Notes: generated from the letters alone by a model not told the origin. Positions 28,427-38,474 are shown, numbered from the stretch's first letter. The stretch: DNA of 64,000 bases from Sphingobium sp. CR2-8 (GCF_035818615.1 NZ_JAYKZY010000002.1:1118501-1182500); one strand, 5' to 3'. Made by a program: numbers and translations.

Positions 28427-29359
28427 ATGACCCTGCCGACATTGCTTGAAGGCCGCCTGTCGCTGCCGCTGATCGGGTCGCCGATGTTCATCATCTCGCA
28501 ACCCGCTTTGGTCATGGCGCAATGCCGGGCCGGGATCGTGGGGTCTTTCCCCTCGCTCAACGCGCGCCCCTCCGGCCTGTTCGAGGCGTGGTTGCAGCAA
28601 TTGCAGGCGGAATTGACCGACGCCGATGCGCCCTTCGCCGTCAACCTGATCGTCCACCGATCCAATATGCGGCTGGAGGAGGATCTGGCGCTCTGCGTAA
28701 AATATAAGGTGCCGATCGTCATCACCTCGCTCGGCGCGCGGGAGGATGTGAATAGCGCGATCCACAGCTATGGCGGCATTGTCCTGCACGACGTCATCAA
28801 CAATGTCTTCGCCCACAAGGCGATAGACAAGGGCTCGGACGGGCTGATCGCGGTGGCGGCGGGTGCGGGCGGCCATGCCGGTACGCTGTCGCCCTTCGCC
28901 CTGATCCAGGAAATACGGGCCTGGTTCGACGGGCCGCTCGCCCTGTCCGGCTCCATCGCCACCGGCCGCGCCATTGCCGCCGCACGGATGATGGGCGCGG
29001 ACCTTGCCTATATGGGGTCGCCCTTCATCGCCACGACGGAGGCCAATGCCGACCCCGCCTACAAGCAGATGATCGTGGACAGCCATGCCGACGACATCGT
29101 CTATTCCGACGTCTTCACCGGCGTGCACGGCAATTATCTGCGGCCCAGCATCGTGGCGTCTGGGCTGGACCCGGACAGCCTGCCCAAGGCGAAGGACATG
29201 GACTTCGCAGCGATGACCGGCGGCGACAAAAAGGCGTGGCGCGACGTTTGGGGATGCGGGCAGGGTATCGGAGCGGTCGACAAGGTGCAGCCGACCGCCG
29301 ATTTCGTCGCGGGGTTAGCCGCGGACTACCGTGCGGCCGTCACCGGCTTCACCCTGTAG
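28427..29359 (+). CDS. Nitronate monooxygenase (2-nitropropane dioxygenase family)
   Basis: A 310-residue TIM-barrel flavoenzyme. It begins with LPLIGSPMFIISQPALVMAQCRAGIVGSFP and has AAGAGGHAGT near residue 150, the FMN phosphate and active-site segment of the family. ALSGSIATGRAIAAARMMGADLAYMGSPF is a second FMN-contact strand. It would oxidise nitronates to carbonyl plus nitrite, detoxifying compounds such as propionate-3-nitronate. GAGAGGAG precedes the start by about 9 bases. The 3' end overlaps the convergent hydrolase gene by 45 bases. Confidence 0.88.
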   Translation: MTLPTLLEGRLSLPLIGSPMFIISQPALVMAQCRAGIVGSFPSLNARPSGLFEAWLQQLQAELTDADAPFAVNLIVHRSNMRLEEDLALCVKYKVPIVITSLGAREDVNSAIHSYGGIVLHDVINNVFAHKAIDKGSDGLIAVAAGAGGHAGTLSPFALIQEIRAWFDGPLALSGSIATGRAIAAARMMGADLAYMGSPFIATTEANADPAYKQMIVDSHADDIVYSDVFTGVHGNYLRPSIVASGLDPDSLPKAKDMDFAAMTGGDKKAWRDVWGCGQGIGAVDKVQPTADFVAGLAADYRAAVTGFTL

Positions 29360-30232
29360 GAAGCCGCGCAGTTCGGTGATGAAGCGGTCGAACTGGTCGT
29401 GGTGCAGCCAATGACCGGCTTGGGCGAACTCGACCAGCCGCGCGTCGCTGAAATGCGCCATGCGTCCGTCCTTCTGCGGGTTGGACGCCCAGCTGTCCTG
29501 GCCCAGGCACAGCAGGGTGGGGCAGGTGATCCGCTGCCAGAAGGCGGGCAGTTCCTCGTCGGTGCCTGCTTGGGGCGCCATACCTTTCAAATAGGGATCG
29601 AACTTCCAGCTATAGCTGCCATCCTCGTTCCGGTTGACGCCATGGCTGGTCAGATGCAGCGCCTGTTCCAGGGTCAGTTGCTCGTTGCGTTCCCGCATCC
29701 GGCCGATCGCCGCCTCGATCGTGGGATAGCGGCTGGGGATGCGCCGGGCGCGAGCGCGGCGACTGTCGATCCATTCGCGCCAGGCGTCCGGCGCGGGCTG
29801 CTCGGCCTTTTGCTGCAGGCGCGCGGGAGACAGGCCGAGGCCCTCGATCGCGACCAGCCTCGTGAGCCGGTCGGGGAACAGGCCCGCATAGCGCAGGCTG
29901 ATCGCCCCGCCCAGCGAATGGCCGACGATAGTGACGGGCGGGCGGTCCAGCAGCTCGACCAGCTGCGCCAGGTCGTAGGCGTAATTGGCCATCATATAGG
30001 ACCCGTCCGGCGACCAGGCGCTGTCGCCATGGCCGCGTAGGTCGGGCGCGATGACATGATAATCCCGCGACAGCGCGCGCGCCGTCCAGTCCCAGCTGCG
30101 CGCATGGTCGAAGCCGCCATGCACCAGGATCAACGTAGGCGCGGAAGGATTGCCCCAGTCGAGATAATGAAGCCGGGTCCGCAAGGACGTATAGAAATGC
30201 GAAGTCGGGGTCGGCGCTGAGGCGATGTCCAT
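29315..30232 (-). CDS. Alpha/beta hydrolase
   Basis: About 305 residues. The oxyanion loop is HGGFDHARSW, the nucleophile elbow VGHSLGGAISLRYA and the catalytic histidine probably AGHWLHHDQ. The fold is the common epoxide-hydrolase/esterase type and the substrate is unknown. I chose the ATG at 30232 because an AGGA lies six bases before it; ATGs at 30268 and 30325 are also in frame. The gene's last 45 bases overlap the end of the nitronate monooxygenase gene on the other strand. Confidence 0.82.
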   Translation of the reverse strand: MDIASAPTPTSHFYTSLRTRLHYLDWGNPSAPTLILVHGGFDHARSWDWTARALSRDYHVIAPDLRGHGDSAWSPDGSYMMANYAYDLAQLVELLDRPPVTIVGHSLGGAISLRYAGLFPDRLTRLVAIEGLGLSPARLQQKAEQPAPDAWREWIDSRRARARRIPSRYPTIEAAIGRMRERNEQLTLEQALHLTSHGVNRNEDGSYSWKFDPYLKGMAPQAGTDEELPAFWQRITCPTLLCLGQDSWASNPQKDGRMAHFSDARLVEFAQAGHWLHHDQFDRFITELRGFLQGEAGDGRTVVRG

Positions 30233-30477
30233 GCGGTCCTGCGGGCTGGGTACAGATACAGACCCCATTGGCGAACCGCGCCGATGTTGCAAGCCAAGAG
30301 CGACGAAAAAGTGCGGCTTTTCCACTATTTCGATCGGATTGCCGTGAAATGGGATGGGAAGGGGGAAGGTTAAAAATCGGGTAGCGATAGGATCATGCCG
30401 CCGTGCAACGCTTCGGCCTCTTGACTTGAAACGCTGCTCTGCGCACCACGCCCCTTCAAATCGGGAGCGGGACAGGC

Positions 30478-31386
30478 ATGGCGACGAAGGCGACGATCAC
30501 GGTCATTGGGGAAGCGATGCTGGAACTGAGCCGGGGCGAGGGCGACAGCTGGAACCTGCGTTATGGCGGCGACGTCATCAACACCGCCATTCATTTGGCG
30601 CGTGCCGGGGATCAGGTTCGTCTGGCCAGCGCGCTGGGCGCCGATCCGATGAGCGCGCAGCTTCTGGCCCAATGGGAAGCCGAAGGCGTGGGCACATCGC
30701 TGGTGATCGCCGCGAAGGACCGTTTGCCCGGCCTCTACGCGATCGAAACCGACGACACGGGCGAGCGCAGCTTTCACTATTGGCGCAGCGAAGCGGCCGC
30801 GCGGCGCATGTTCGACTTGCCTGAAAGTGCGGCGATGGTGGCGCAGGCGGCGCAATCGGACTTGCTCTACTTCTCGCTCATCACGCTGGCGATCCTGCCC
30901 GATGCCGGGCGAGAGGCGCTGCTGGACTTGTGCGCGCAGGTACGGGCCAATGGCGGCCGGATCGCCTTCGACGGCAATTATCGCGCCCGCCTGTGGGACG
31001 ATGCGGCGACGGCGCGTCACTGGCGCGACCGCGCGATCGCGGTCAGCGACATGGGCCTCCCCACGCTCGCCGACGAGGTGGAGATGGGCGAGGCCGACGA
31101 CGCGCAGGACGCGGCAGCGCGCTGGGGCGCGGACGAGGGCAGGGATGTCGTCGTCAAGCTGGGCGGCGACGGATGTCTGGTGGCGGGCGAGATCGTGGCG
31201 ATCCCGCAGACGCTGGACGTGATCAATTCGAGCGGGGCGGGGGACGCCTTCAACGGCGGCTATATCCACGCCCGCTTGGCTGGGGTCAGCCCGCGTGACG
31301 CCGCGCTGGCGGGACATCGTCTGGCCGGATGGAATATCGGCCGTCGTGGCGCGATCCCGGCGCGGGATGCGCAAGCGCCCTACTGA
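30478..31386 (+). CDS. kdgK: 2-keto-3-deoxygluconate kinase-like PfkB carbohydrate kinase
   Basis: A 302-residue PfkB-family kinase. The start TVIGEAMLELSR and LRYGGDVINTAIHLARAG match KDG kinases, including the family GGD/GGN sugar-contact motif. The C-terminal signature SSGAGDAFNGGY holds the catalytic aspartate. It would phosphorylate 2-keto-3-deoxygluconate to KDPG, the substrate of the eda product encoded at 51084-51704. The assignment to KDG rather than another sugar is inferred. Confidence 0.82.
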   Translation: MATKATITVIGEAMLELSRGEGDSWNLRYGGDVINTAIHLARAGDQVRLASALGADPMSAQLLAQWEAEGVGTSLVIAAKDRLPGLYAIETDDTGERSFHYWRSEAAARRMFDLPESAAMVAQAAQSDLLYFSLITLAILPDAGREALLDLCAQVRANGGRIAFDGNYRARLWDDAATARHWRDRAIAVSDMGLPTLADEVEMGEADDAQDAAARWGADEGRDVVVKLGGDGCLVAGEIVAIPQTLDVINSSGAGDAFNGGYIHARLAGVSPRDAALAGHRLAGWNIGRRGAIPARDAQAPY

Positions 31387-31400
31387 TCCCCGTTGACAGC

Positions 31401-31424
31401 GCCCCATGGCTTGCGCCATGGGGC
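31401..31424. other. Perfect hairpin between kdgK and tRNA-Gly
   Basis: GCCCCATGGC-TTGC-GCCATGGGGC, a 10-bp stem with a four-base loop. It has no T-run on either side, so it is a weak or Rho-assisted terminator candidate for kdgK. Confidence 0.6.
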
Positions 31425-31433
31425 AGGCAGCAA

Positions 31434-31507
31434 GCGGGTGTAGCTCAATGGTAGAGCTTTTGCTTCCCAAGCAAGTGACGAGGGTTCGATTCCCTTCACC
31501 CGCTCCA
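31434..31507 (+). tRNA. tRNA-Gly (anticodon CCC)
   Basis: A full cloverleaf. Acceptor stem GCGGGTG/CACCCGC, D arm GCTCAATGGTAGAGC, anticodon loop TTCCCAA (CCC), T arm with GGTTCGATTCC, discriminator T and an encoded CCA (31505-31507). It reads GGG codons. Confidence 0.95.
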
Positions 31508-31526
31508 TTCCCGACAATCCGATGGT

Positions 31527-32060
31527 CTATCCGACCTGCCGCTTGGCCAGTTTGCGAGCCAAGGTGCGTCGATGCATGCCCAGCCGCCGGGCGGTTTCCG
31601 AGATGTTGAAGTCGCTGTCTTTCAGCACTTCGTGAATATGCTCCCATTCCAACGTCTTGATGGATGTCGGACGCGGCGCGAGCGGCGCGGTGGGATCGCC
31701 GCCGGACCGGGCGAAAGCCGCCTCGATATCGTCGGTGTTGGACGGTTTCGCCAGGTAATTGGTGGCCCCCAGCTTGATCGCTTCGACCGCCGTGGCGATG
31801 CTGGCGAATCCGGTCAGCACGACGATCAACATGGCGGGATCATGGGCATGGAGCGCCTTGACACTGGCCAGGCCCGATTGCGGCCCAAGTTTCAGATCGA
31901 CGACGGCAAAACCCGGCCGGTTGTCCGCCAGCAGCGCCGTGACGGTTTCCAGACTGTCGGCCAGCAGCACCGTATAGCCGCGCCGTTCGAACGATCGCTT
32001 GAGCGTGCGGGCGAAGCTTTCGTCATCTTCGACGATCAGCAATTGCCGTTCATGCGTCAT
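31527..32060 (-). CDS. regA: RegA/PrrA/ActR-type response regulator
   Basis: A 177-residue two-domain regulator. The receiver begins LLIVEDDESF, has the phospho-acceptor aspartate in VVDLKLG and the conserved lysine in LAKPSN. A short linker leads to a Fis-type helix-turn-helix (NISETARRLGMHRRTLARKL), as in RegA/PrrA. The start ATG at 32060 lies inside the end of regB (11-base overlap). It should control energy-metabolism genes in answer to the partner kinase, and is the last gene of the cyo-surf1-regBA run. Confidence 0.92.
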   Translation of the reverse strand: MTHERQLLIVEDDESFARTLKRSFERRGYTVLLADSLETVTALLADNRPGFAVVDLKLGPQSGLASVKALHAHDPAMLIVVLTGFASIATAVEAIKLGATNYLAKPSNTDDIEAAFARSGGDPTAPLAPRPTSIKTLEWEHIHEVLKDSDFNISETARRLGMHRRTLARKLAKRQVG

Positions 32061-33378
32061 CGGCCGTCTCCTCTTCCAAGGCCATGGTGGCAAGCGGCAG
32101 GCGCAGCAGGATCATAGCCCCACCGTCCGCGCCATTGCTGGCGTCGACCCGTCCGCCCAGCTTGCGGACCACATTGACGACCAGAAACAGGCCCAGGCCG
32201 CCGCCCTGCTTGCCCTTGCTCGATCGATAGGGTTTGCCGACATCGGCCAACATAGCCGGATCGAAGCCGGGGCCATTGTCGCGGACCGCGACATGCAGCC
32301 ATTGGCTGTCGCGGCTGACCATCATGTTGATGTAGGTCGCCCCGGCTTCGCGGGCATTGTCCAGCAGGTTGGTGACGGCCTGCCGAATCACGGGGTCGGC
32401 GATGATGCGGGGATAATCATGTGGCCCGAAGTCGCAGCGCAGCGGCATCCCCGGATTGGCGATCCGCCAATCGCGCGCGATGATGTCGATGAAATCGCGG
32501 ACGTTGGTGATTTCGGGCGCTTCGCCGCGCGCTTCACCTGCGGACATCAGGATGCCGGTCAATATGGTCTTGCAGCGTTTGACTGCCGCTTCCATCTCTC
32601 CCACTTCCTCGACCAGGGCGGGATGCGCCTTGATCTCTGTCATATGCCGCCAGTCGCCCAGGACGACCGCCAACTGGGCAAGCGGGGTGCCAAGCTCGTG
32701 CGCGGCGCCCGACGCGAGCAGGCCCATGCGCACGATATGCTCTTCCTCCACCGCCTGCTGCCGCAATTGCGCCAGATAGGATTCGCGCTGTTGCAGGTTG
32801 CGGGTCACGCGGGTGATGAACAGCACCAGCAGCACGGCGGTCATGGAGATGCAGATCCACGTGCCGACGATATGGAGGTCGAACAAATGGCCTTGCAGCG
32901 TCTCGCTCAAATCGAGCGGACGGTAGATGACGGCCAGCATCGCGGCGCACAGCATCGATACAGCGACGATGCCCCATACGCTCCAGCGGTGCAGCAGCAT
33001 CGCGCTCAACGCAACCTGTACCAGATAGAGCGAGATGAACGGATTGGTCGCGCCGCCGCTCAGATAGAGTTGGGTGGTCAGCGCGAATACGTCGAACAGC
33101 AGAGAGAGGAACAGTTCGGCATGGGTGATGTCGGTGCGCCGCCGCAACACCATCAGGCTGCCCACATTCATCGCCGTCGCGATACAGGGCACCACCAGCA
33201 TCGATGCCAATGGCAGGCGGATGTCCATGCCGAAATGCACGAACAGGATCGTTGCGACCTGTCCTGCAATGGCGATCCAGCGCAACTGCACCAGCAGCGC
33301 CATGTTGCGCCGCCCGGCGGCGTCTGCGGGCCAGCGGCCAGGCAACCAGCGCACGCGTCTCACGGGCGTTGCGGTCAT
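32050..33378 (-). CDS. regB: RegB/PrrB-type redox sensor histidine kinase
   Basis: A 442-residue kinase with about six membrane helices. Between them lies GGATNPFISLYL, the GGxxNPF ubiquinone-binding motif of RegB. The phospho-acceptor H box is SGAAHELGTPLAQL. A conserved cysteine in EAAVKRCKTIL matches the redox-active position of RegB. The ATP-binding N, G1 and G2 boxes (LLDNAREAGA, DNGPGFDP, GGGLGLFL) follow. The start overlaps the surf1 stop by four bases. It would sense quinone pool redox state, and is encoded with the quinol oxidase itself. Confidence 0.93.
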   Translation of the reverse strand: MTATPVRRVRWLPGRWPADAAGRRNMALLVQLRWIAIAGQVATILFVHFGMDIRLPLASMLVVPCIATAMNVGSLMVLRRRTDITHAELFLSLLFDVFALTTQLYLSGGATNPFISLYLVQVALSAMLLHRWSVWGIVAVSMLCAAMLAVIYRPLDLSETLQGHLFDLHIVGTWICISMTAVLLVLFITRVTRNLQQRESYLAQLRQQAVEEEHIVRMGLLASGAAHELGTPLAQLAVVLGDWRHMTEIKAHPALVEEVGEMEAAVKRCKTILTGILMSAGEARGEAPEITNVRDFIDIIARDWRIANPGMPLRCDFGPHDYPRIIADPVIRQAVTNLLDNAREAGATYINMMVSRDSQWLHVAVRDNGPGFDPAMLADVGKPYRSSKGKQGGGLGLFLVVNVVRKLGGRVDASNGADGGAMILLRLPLATMALEEETADDA

Positions 33379-34100
33379 CCCCGGCGATCTTTTCCCGACT
33401 GGCGCATCGTGACGATATAGGCCCCTGCGACCATCGCCGCCAGCACGAACCAGGTGATCGCATATTGGAGATGGCTGTTGGGGAAGCTGACCACCGTCAG
33501 GCCGCCGACCGGCAGGATGTCGGGGGAGGGGCCTGCCTGCGCATCGATGAAATAATTGGCTGTCCGTGGTAATTGACGTGCAGCCGCGATCGCTGCGATG
33601 TCGCGGGAATACCAGCGGTCGGCTGTGGGATCGTTGCTGCGCAGGAATCCGCCGCCCGGTTCGGTCAGGCGCAGCAGGCCAGTGACACGGATCACGCCGT
33701 GCGGCCGGTCGTAGCGAGTCTTCGCCTGTGGTGGCACGAAGCCGCGATTGATGAGGAGGATTGCGCCATCCGCCTGGCGCAGCGGGGTCATCACCCAATA
33801 GCCCGCGCCGCGCACAGTTGCGGCCTGTACCAGCGCCGCCTTGTCATGCAGGAACGTGCCGGTCGCGATGACGCGGCGATATTCGTCTGCCTTCGTCGCG
33901 CTGGCCGGTGCCGCTACCGGCGCGGCATGGATGCGGGCATCGACGCGGGCTATCAGGTCACGTTTCCATGCCAGCCGCTCCACCTGCCACATGCCGAGCG
34001 CACACAGGCCGAGGAACAGGACCAGCGCGGCCAGCGTCAGGCCGACCGGAAACCCCGCCCGCGCACCACTGGGGGCAGGGCGGGGGGCGGTCTGTGTCAC
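33375..34100 (-). CDS. SURF1 family protein (oxidase assembly)
   Basis: A 241-residue protein, GTG start, with one membrane helix at each end (about residues 18-37 and 214-233) flanking a periplasmic domain. The segment LGMWQVERLAWK after helix 1 and YWVMTPL with LLINRGFVP are SURF1 hallmarks. SURF1 proteins help insert heme into subunit I of heme-copper oxidases. It overlaps cyoD and regB by four bases on either side, so it is tightly coupled to the oxidase operon. Confidence 0.92.
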   Translation of the reverse strand: MTQTAPRPAPSGARAGFPVGLTLAALVLFLGLCALGMWQVERLAWKRDLIARVDARIHAAPVAAPASATKADEYRRVIATGTFLHDKAALVQAATVRGAGYWVMTPLRQADGAILLINRGFVPPQAKTRYDRPHGVIRVTGLLRLTEPGGGFLRSNDPTADRWYSRDIAAIAAARQLPRTANYFIDAQAGPSPDILPVGGLTVVSFPNSHLQYAITWFVLAAMVAGAYIVTMRQSGKDRRG

Positions 34101-34522
34101 GGCATCTGGCTCATGTCATGCGACATGGTCGGCATCATATTGTGGTTCAGGTGATACATGACCCACATCGACCCCGACAGGGTGATGACGACCAGCACCA
34201 GCGTGAAGATCAGCGCCATCATCGACCAGCCGCCTTCCGAACGGGTGTTCATGTGCAGGAAGTAGATCATGTGGACCACTATCTGCACCACCGCAAAAGC
34301 CATGATGATGATCGCGGTGGTCTGCGGATTGGCGAAGAAACCGGTCATGACCAGCCAGAAGGGGATGGCGGTCAGGATCACCGACAGGCCGAACCCTATC
34401 ATGTAGCTGCCCCCCGTTCCGTGACTTGGGGTGCCGTGCGTGCCGGCATCATGATGATGGTCATGGCCGTGGCCATGATTGGCGTGCCCATGATCGTTTT
34501 GGGCGTGATCGTGCGCGCTCAT
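34097..34522 (-). CDS. cyoD: Cytochrome bo3 quinol oxidase subunit IV, histidine-rich N-terminus
   Basis: A 141-residue protein with three membrane helices and the CyoD segment [13 protein letters not shown]. Unusually, its first 34 residues contain 12 histidines ([20 protein letters not shown]). The ATG at 34522 overlaps the cyoC stop by four bases. CyoD stabilises the CuB site during assembly in E. coli. The histidine tail could hold copper or another metal for that purpose, which is inference. Confidence 0.9.
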   Translation of the reverse strand: MSAHDHAQNDHGHANHGHGHDHHHDAGTHGTPSHGTGGSYMIGFGLSVILTAIPFWLVMTGFFANPQTTAIIIMAFAVVQIVVHMIYFLHMNTRSEGGWSMMALIFTLVLVVITLSGSMWVMYHLNHNMMPTMSHDMSQMP

Positions 34523-35163
34523 CGCAGCATTCCCATCAGATAGACAAAGGTGAAGACGCCGATCCAGATGACGTCGAGAAAGTGCCAGAACATGGACAGG
34601 CACATCAGGCGACGCTGGTTGGCGGGGATCAGGCCTTTCCTGGCGACCTGCACCATCAGCGTCACCAGCCAGATGCAGCCGAAGGTGACGTGCAGCCCGT
34701 GGGTGCCGACCAGCGTGAAGAAGGCCGACAGGAAGCCCGACCGCATCGGCGTCGCGCCCTCATGGATCAGATGCGCGAATTCGTACATTTCGATGCTGAG
34801 GAACGCCAGGCCGAACAGGCCGGTGATCGCCAGCCAGCCCTGGGTCGCGGCGACCTTGTTCTTCTCCATCGCCAGCATGGCGAAGCCATAGGTAATGGAC
34901 GAGAAGAGCAGCATGGCCGTGTTCACCGCCACCAGCGGCAGGTCGAACAGGTCTTTCGGCCCCGGTCCCGCCGCATAATTGCCGCCCAGCACCGCATAGG
35001 TGGCGAACAGGCAGGCGAAGATGAGGCAATCGCTCATCAGGTACATCCAGAAGCCCAGCATGGTGCTGGACCCTTCGGGATGATGCGGCTCATGGGCCAG
35101 GTGGAACAGCGGTTTGCCGTCCTTGTCCAGGAAGGCGGGGTCTATGGTAGGTGCGCTTGCCAT
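34519..35163 (-). CDS. cyoC: Cytochrome bo3 quinol oxidase subunit III
   Basis: A 214-residue protein with five membrane helices, matching CyoC in length. Segments [19 protein letters not shown], and [11 protein letters not shown] in the fourth helix, are typical of heme-copper oxidase subunit III. It follows cyoB after six bases. Confidence 0.95.
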   Translation of the reverse strand: MASAPTIDPAFLDKDGKPLFHLAHEPHHPEGSSTMLGFWMYLMSDCLIFACLFATYAVLGGNYAAGPGPKDLFDLPLVAVNTAMLLFSSITYGFAMLAMEKNKVAATQGWLAITGLFGLAFLSIEMYEFAHLIHEGATPMRSGFLSAFFTLVGTHGLHVTFGCIWLVTLMVQVARKGLIPANQRRLMCLSMFWHFLDVIWIGVFTFVYLMGMLR

Positions 35164-35169
35164 GATGGT

Positions 35170-37188
35170 TTAACCCTTGGCTGCGAGCAGCGCGGTGCGC
35201 TCGCCCTCGGTGCGCTCCACCACATCCTTGGGGATGTAGAAGTCGCGCTTGTAGTTGAAGGTGTGGCCGATCGCGACGGCAAGGATGCCGACGAAGCTCA
35301 GGCCCGCGAGCCACCAGATGTACCAGATCATGCCGACCGAGAAGGCGACGGACAGCCCGGCGATGATGATGCCGGTGCCCGTGTTGCTGGGCATGTGGAT
35401 CGGCTCGTAGCCCGACAGCGGCCGCTGATAACCCCGCTTCTTCATGTCGGCCCAGGCATCATTGTCGTGGATGACGGGGGTGAAGGCGAAGTTATAGTCT
35501 GGCGGGGGCGAACTGGTCGCCCATTCCAGCGTGCGGCCGTTCCACGGATCACCGGTCGTGTCGCGCAGCTTATCGCGGTTGATGATGCTGACGGCGAACT
35601 GCACGAACATGCAGGCGATGCCGGCCGCGATCATCAGCGCGCCGAAGGCGGCGATCTGGAACCAGATTTGCAGGCTGGGATCGTCGAACACGCGCATCCG
35701 GCGGGTCACGCCCATCAGTCCCAGGATGTAGAGCGGCATGAAGGCGAACCAGAAGCCCACGACCCACAGCCAGAAGCTGCGCTTGCCCCATTTGGTGTCC
35801 AGCGTGAAGCCGAACGCCTTGGGCCACCAATAGTTGATCGCCGCGAACAGGCCGAACAGCACGCCGCCGATGATGACGTTGTGGAAGTGCGCGATCAGGA
35901 ACAGCGAATTGTGCAGCACGAAGTCCGCAGGCGGCACGGCGAGCAGCACGCCGGTCATGCCGCCGACGGTGAAGGTCAGCATGAAGGCGACCGTCCACAT
36001 CATCGGCAGGTCGAACCGGATGCGCCCGCGATACATGGTGAACAGCCAGTTGAAGAGCTTAGCGCCCGTCGGGATGGAAATGACCATCGTCGTGATGCCG
36101 AAGAAGCTGTTGACGCTGGCGCCCGACCCCATGGTGAAGAAATGGTGCAGCCACACGAGGTAGGACAGGATCGCGATGACGACCGTCGCATAGACCATCG
36201 AGGAGTAGCCGAAGAGGCGCTTGTTCGAGAAGGTCGACGTGACTTCGCTGAACACGCCGAACAGCGGCAGGATAAGAATGTAGACTTCGGGGTGACCCCA
36301 AATCCAGATCAGGTTCACATACATCATGGGGTTGCCGCCCATGTCGTTGGTGAAGAAGGCGGTGCCGACATAGCGGTCGAGGCTGAGCAGCGCCAGCACG
36401 GTGGTCAGCACCGGGAAGGCCGCGACGATCAGGACGTTGGCGCACAGCGAGGTCCAGGTGAAGACCGGCAGCTTCATCATGTTCATGCCCGGCGCGCGCA
36501 TCTTGACGATGGTCGCGATCAGGTTGACGCCCGACAGCAGCGTGCCGATGCCCGCGATCTGCAGACCCCAGATATAATAATCGACCCCCACGCCCGGCGA
36601 ATAGGCGATGCCCGACAGCGGTGGATAGGCCAGCCAGCCGGTACGCGCGAACTCACCCACGAACAGCGACATCATGACGATCACGGCGCCCGCCGTGGTC
36701 ATCCAGAAGCTGAAATTGTTGAGGAAGGGGAAGGACACGTCGCGCGCGCCGATCTGGAGCGGGACGATATAGTTCATGATCCCGGTGATCATCGGCATCG
36801 CGACGAAGAAGATCATGATGACGCCATGCGCCGTGAAAATCTGGTCGTAGTGATGGGCGTTCAGATAGCCCTCCGACCCGTTGAACGCCATCGCCTGCTG
36901 CAGACGCATCATGACCGCGTCGGCAAAGCCGCGTACGAACATGATGAGCCCTAAGATCATATACATGATGCCGATGCGCTTATGGTCGACGGTGGTGAAC
37001 CAGTCGTTCCACAACATGCCCCACAATTTATACTTGGTGATGCCCGCGACGACGACGAGGCCGCCGAGCATGACCATGATGAAGGTGCCGACGACGATCG
37101 GCTCGTGCAGGGGCAGCGAACTCCAGTCGAGCCGACCGAATATCAGCTTCCAGATGCCGCTATTTTCAGAGGCGGGGGAGGGGGACAT
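35170..37188 (-). CDS. cyoB: Cytochrome bo3 quinol oxidase subunit I
   Basis: A 672-residue protein with some fifteen membrane helices. It has the heme-copper core: an early heme-ligand histidine in [15 protein letters not shown], the CuB His-Tyr pair in [14 protein letters not shown] in the VWLHHFF helix, and the later heme ligand region [15 protein letters not shown]. It reduces oxygen to water and pumps protons, using quinol delivered via this subunit. Confidence 0.97.
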   Translation of the reverse strand: MSPSPASENSGIWKLIFGRLDWSSLPLHEPIVVGTFIMVMLGGLVVVAGITKYKLWGMLWNDWFTTVDHKRIGIMYMILGLIMFVRGFADAVMMRLQQAMAFNGSEGYLNAHHYDQIFTAHGVIMIFFVAMPMITGIMNYIVPLQIGARDVSFPFLNNFSFWMTTAGAVIVMMSLFVGEFARTGWLAYPPLSGIAYSPGVGVDYYIWGLQIAGIGTLLSGVNLIATIVKMRAPGMNMMKLPVFTWTSLCANVLIVAAFPVLTTVLALLSLDRYVGTAFFTNDMGGNPMMYVNLIWIWGHPEVYILILPLFGVFSEVTSTFSNKRLFGYSSMVYATVVIAILSYLVWLHHFFTMGSGASVNSFFGITTMVISIPTGAKLFNWLFTMYRGRIRFDLPMMWTVAFMLTFTVGGMTGVLLAVPPADFVLHNSLFLIAHFHNVIIGGVLFGLFAAINYWWPKAFGFTLDTKWGKRSFWLWVVGFWFAFMPLYILGLMGVTRRMRVFDDPSLQIWFQIAAFGALMIAAGIACMFVQFAVSIINRDKLRDTTGDPWNGRTLEWATSSPPPDYNFAFTPVIHDNDAWADMKKRGYQRPLSGYEPIHMPSNTGTGIIIAGLSVAFSVGMIWYIWWLAGLSFVGILAVAIGHTFNYKRDFYIPKDVVERTEGERTALLAAKG

Positions 37189-37243
37189 GGCGTCTAGCCT
37201 TCAGGCGAGAGAGAAAAGAAAGAACGGGAGGAGATCATGGGCA

Positions 37244-38395
37244 TCACATGCCCTCATGACCGGCATGGCCGTTGCCATGCCCATCACCGTCCTGCTGGCC
37301 GGGGGCTTGCTTGCCCTGCGCGGCCGGGGTGCGATCCGCCGCCGGGGTCATGCCCGCGGGCTGGGCGATCTCGCCCTTCTTGCCCGGTTCGACCGGATGA
37401 TAGCCGCCGACATCGATCGTGCCGTCATGGCGCAGCCCTTCCATGTCATGCGCCAATTCCTTGCCCGCGCCGCCCATGCTGTCGGTCATCATGACCGCGT
37501 CCATGCACTTCTTGCCGGGCTGGACGCACATGTTGAGGGCGTCGTGGAACAGCTTGGGTTCGACGCCGCTGAAATACATCGGCGGCACCTTCTCGCTCGG
37601 CTGCTCCAGCTTGACGTAGGCCGAGCGATCCAGCGTCGCGCCGCTGGCCTTTACCTTTGCGACCCACTGATCGAAGCCGGCCTGGTCCATCGCGTGGAAG
37701 CGGAAGCGCATGTTGGAGAAGCCTGCGCCCGAATAGTTGGCGGAAAAGCCCTCATAATTGCCCGGCTTGTTGGCGACCGCGTGCAACACCGTCTGCATGC
37801 CCGGCATGGCGTAGATCTGGCCGGCCAGCGCGGGCACGAAGAAACTGTTCATGATGGTCGAGGAGGTGATCTTGAACTCGATCGGCTGGTCGACCGGGGC
37901 CGCCAGTTCGTTCACCGTCGCGATGCCCAGCTCGGGATAGATGAACACCCATTTCCAATCCATCGCCACCACTTCGACCTGCAGCCGCTTGGCGGCCGGA
38001 TCGACCTTGCGCGCATGATCGACGCGCTCGATCGGGCGATAGGGATCGAGCAGATGGGTGCTGCTCCACGTCACCGCGCCCAGCGCGATGATGATCAGCA
38101 GCGGCGCCGACCAGATCAGCAGTTCCAGGCTGGTCGAATGATCCCAGTCGGGATCATAATCCTCCGCCTTCGCCTTTTCGCGATATTTCCACGCGAACCA
38201 GATCGTCATCGCCATCACCGGGATGATGATGAGCAGCATCAGGGCGGTCGAAATGAGGATGAGGTTGCGTTGCTGCATTGCAACGTCACCGGCAGGCGAC
38301 ATGACCACCCAGTCGCATCCCCCCAGGGGCAGCAGCAGCAGTGGTGCAATTCGGCGCAGAAACGCGCGCTTCGTGGCGGAATGGCGGGCTATCAT
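37244..38395 (-). CDS. cyoA: Cytochrome bo3 quinol oxidase subunit II (lipoprotein)
   Basis: A 383-residue lipoprotein. The basic start MIARHSATKRAFLRR and LLLLPLGGC give a lipobox with the cysteine near residue 25. Two membrane helices and the cupredoxin-like domain (WKWVFIYPE, NSFFVPALAGQIYAMPGM, FSANYSGAGFSNM) follow. The CuA ligands are absent, as expected for a quinol oxidase. The tail is rich in Gly and His (GDGHGNGHAGHEGM). An ATG at 38431 with a better AAAGG signal would add 12 residues. First gene of cyoABCD-surf1-regB-regA. Confidence 0.94.
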   Translation of the reverse strand: MIARHSATKRAFLRRIAPLLLLPLGGCDWVVMSPAGDVAMQQRNLILISTALMLLIIIPVMAMTIWFAWKYREKAKAEDYDPDWDHSTSLELLIWSAPLLIIIALGAVTWSSTHLLDPYRPIERVDHARKVDPAAKRLQVEVVAMDWKWVFIYPELGIATVNELAAPVDQPIEFKITSSTIMNSFFVPALAGQIYAMPGMQTVLHAVANKPGNYEGFSANYSGAGFSNMRFRFHAMDQAGFDQWVAKVKASGATLDRSAYVKLEQPSEKVPPMYFSGVEPKLFHDALNMCVQPGKKCMDAVMMTDSMGGAGKELAHDMEGLRHDGTIDVGGYHPVEPGKKGEIAQPAGMTPAADRTPAAQGKQAPGQQDGDGHGNGHAGHEGM

Positions 38396-38474
38396 GCGGC
38401 CCGCATAATCAGGATGGCCATCGCGTGACATTGGACCTTTTGTCCTATCCCTGCGCAGGTGCAAAATAGGGCAT

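Noticed and set aside
34426..36954. An 842-codon open frame antisense to cyoBCD
   Set aside because: Composition is dominated by H, D, R, Q, E as expected from the complement of membrane-protein codons; no domain is visible.
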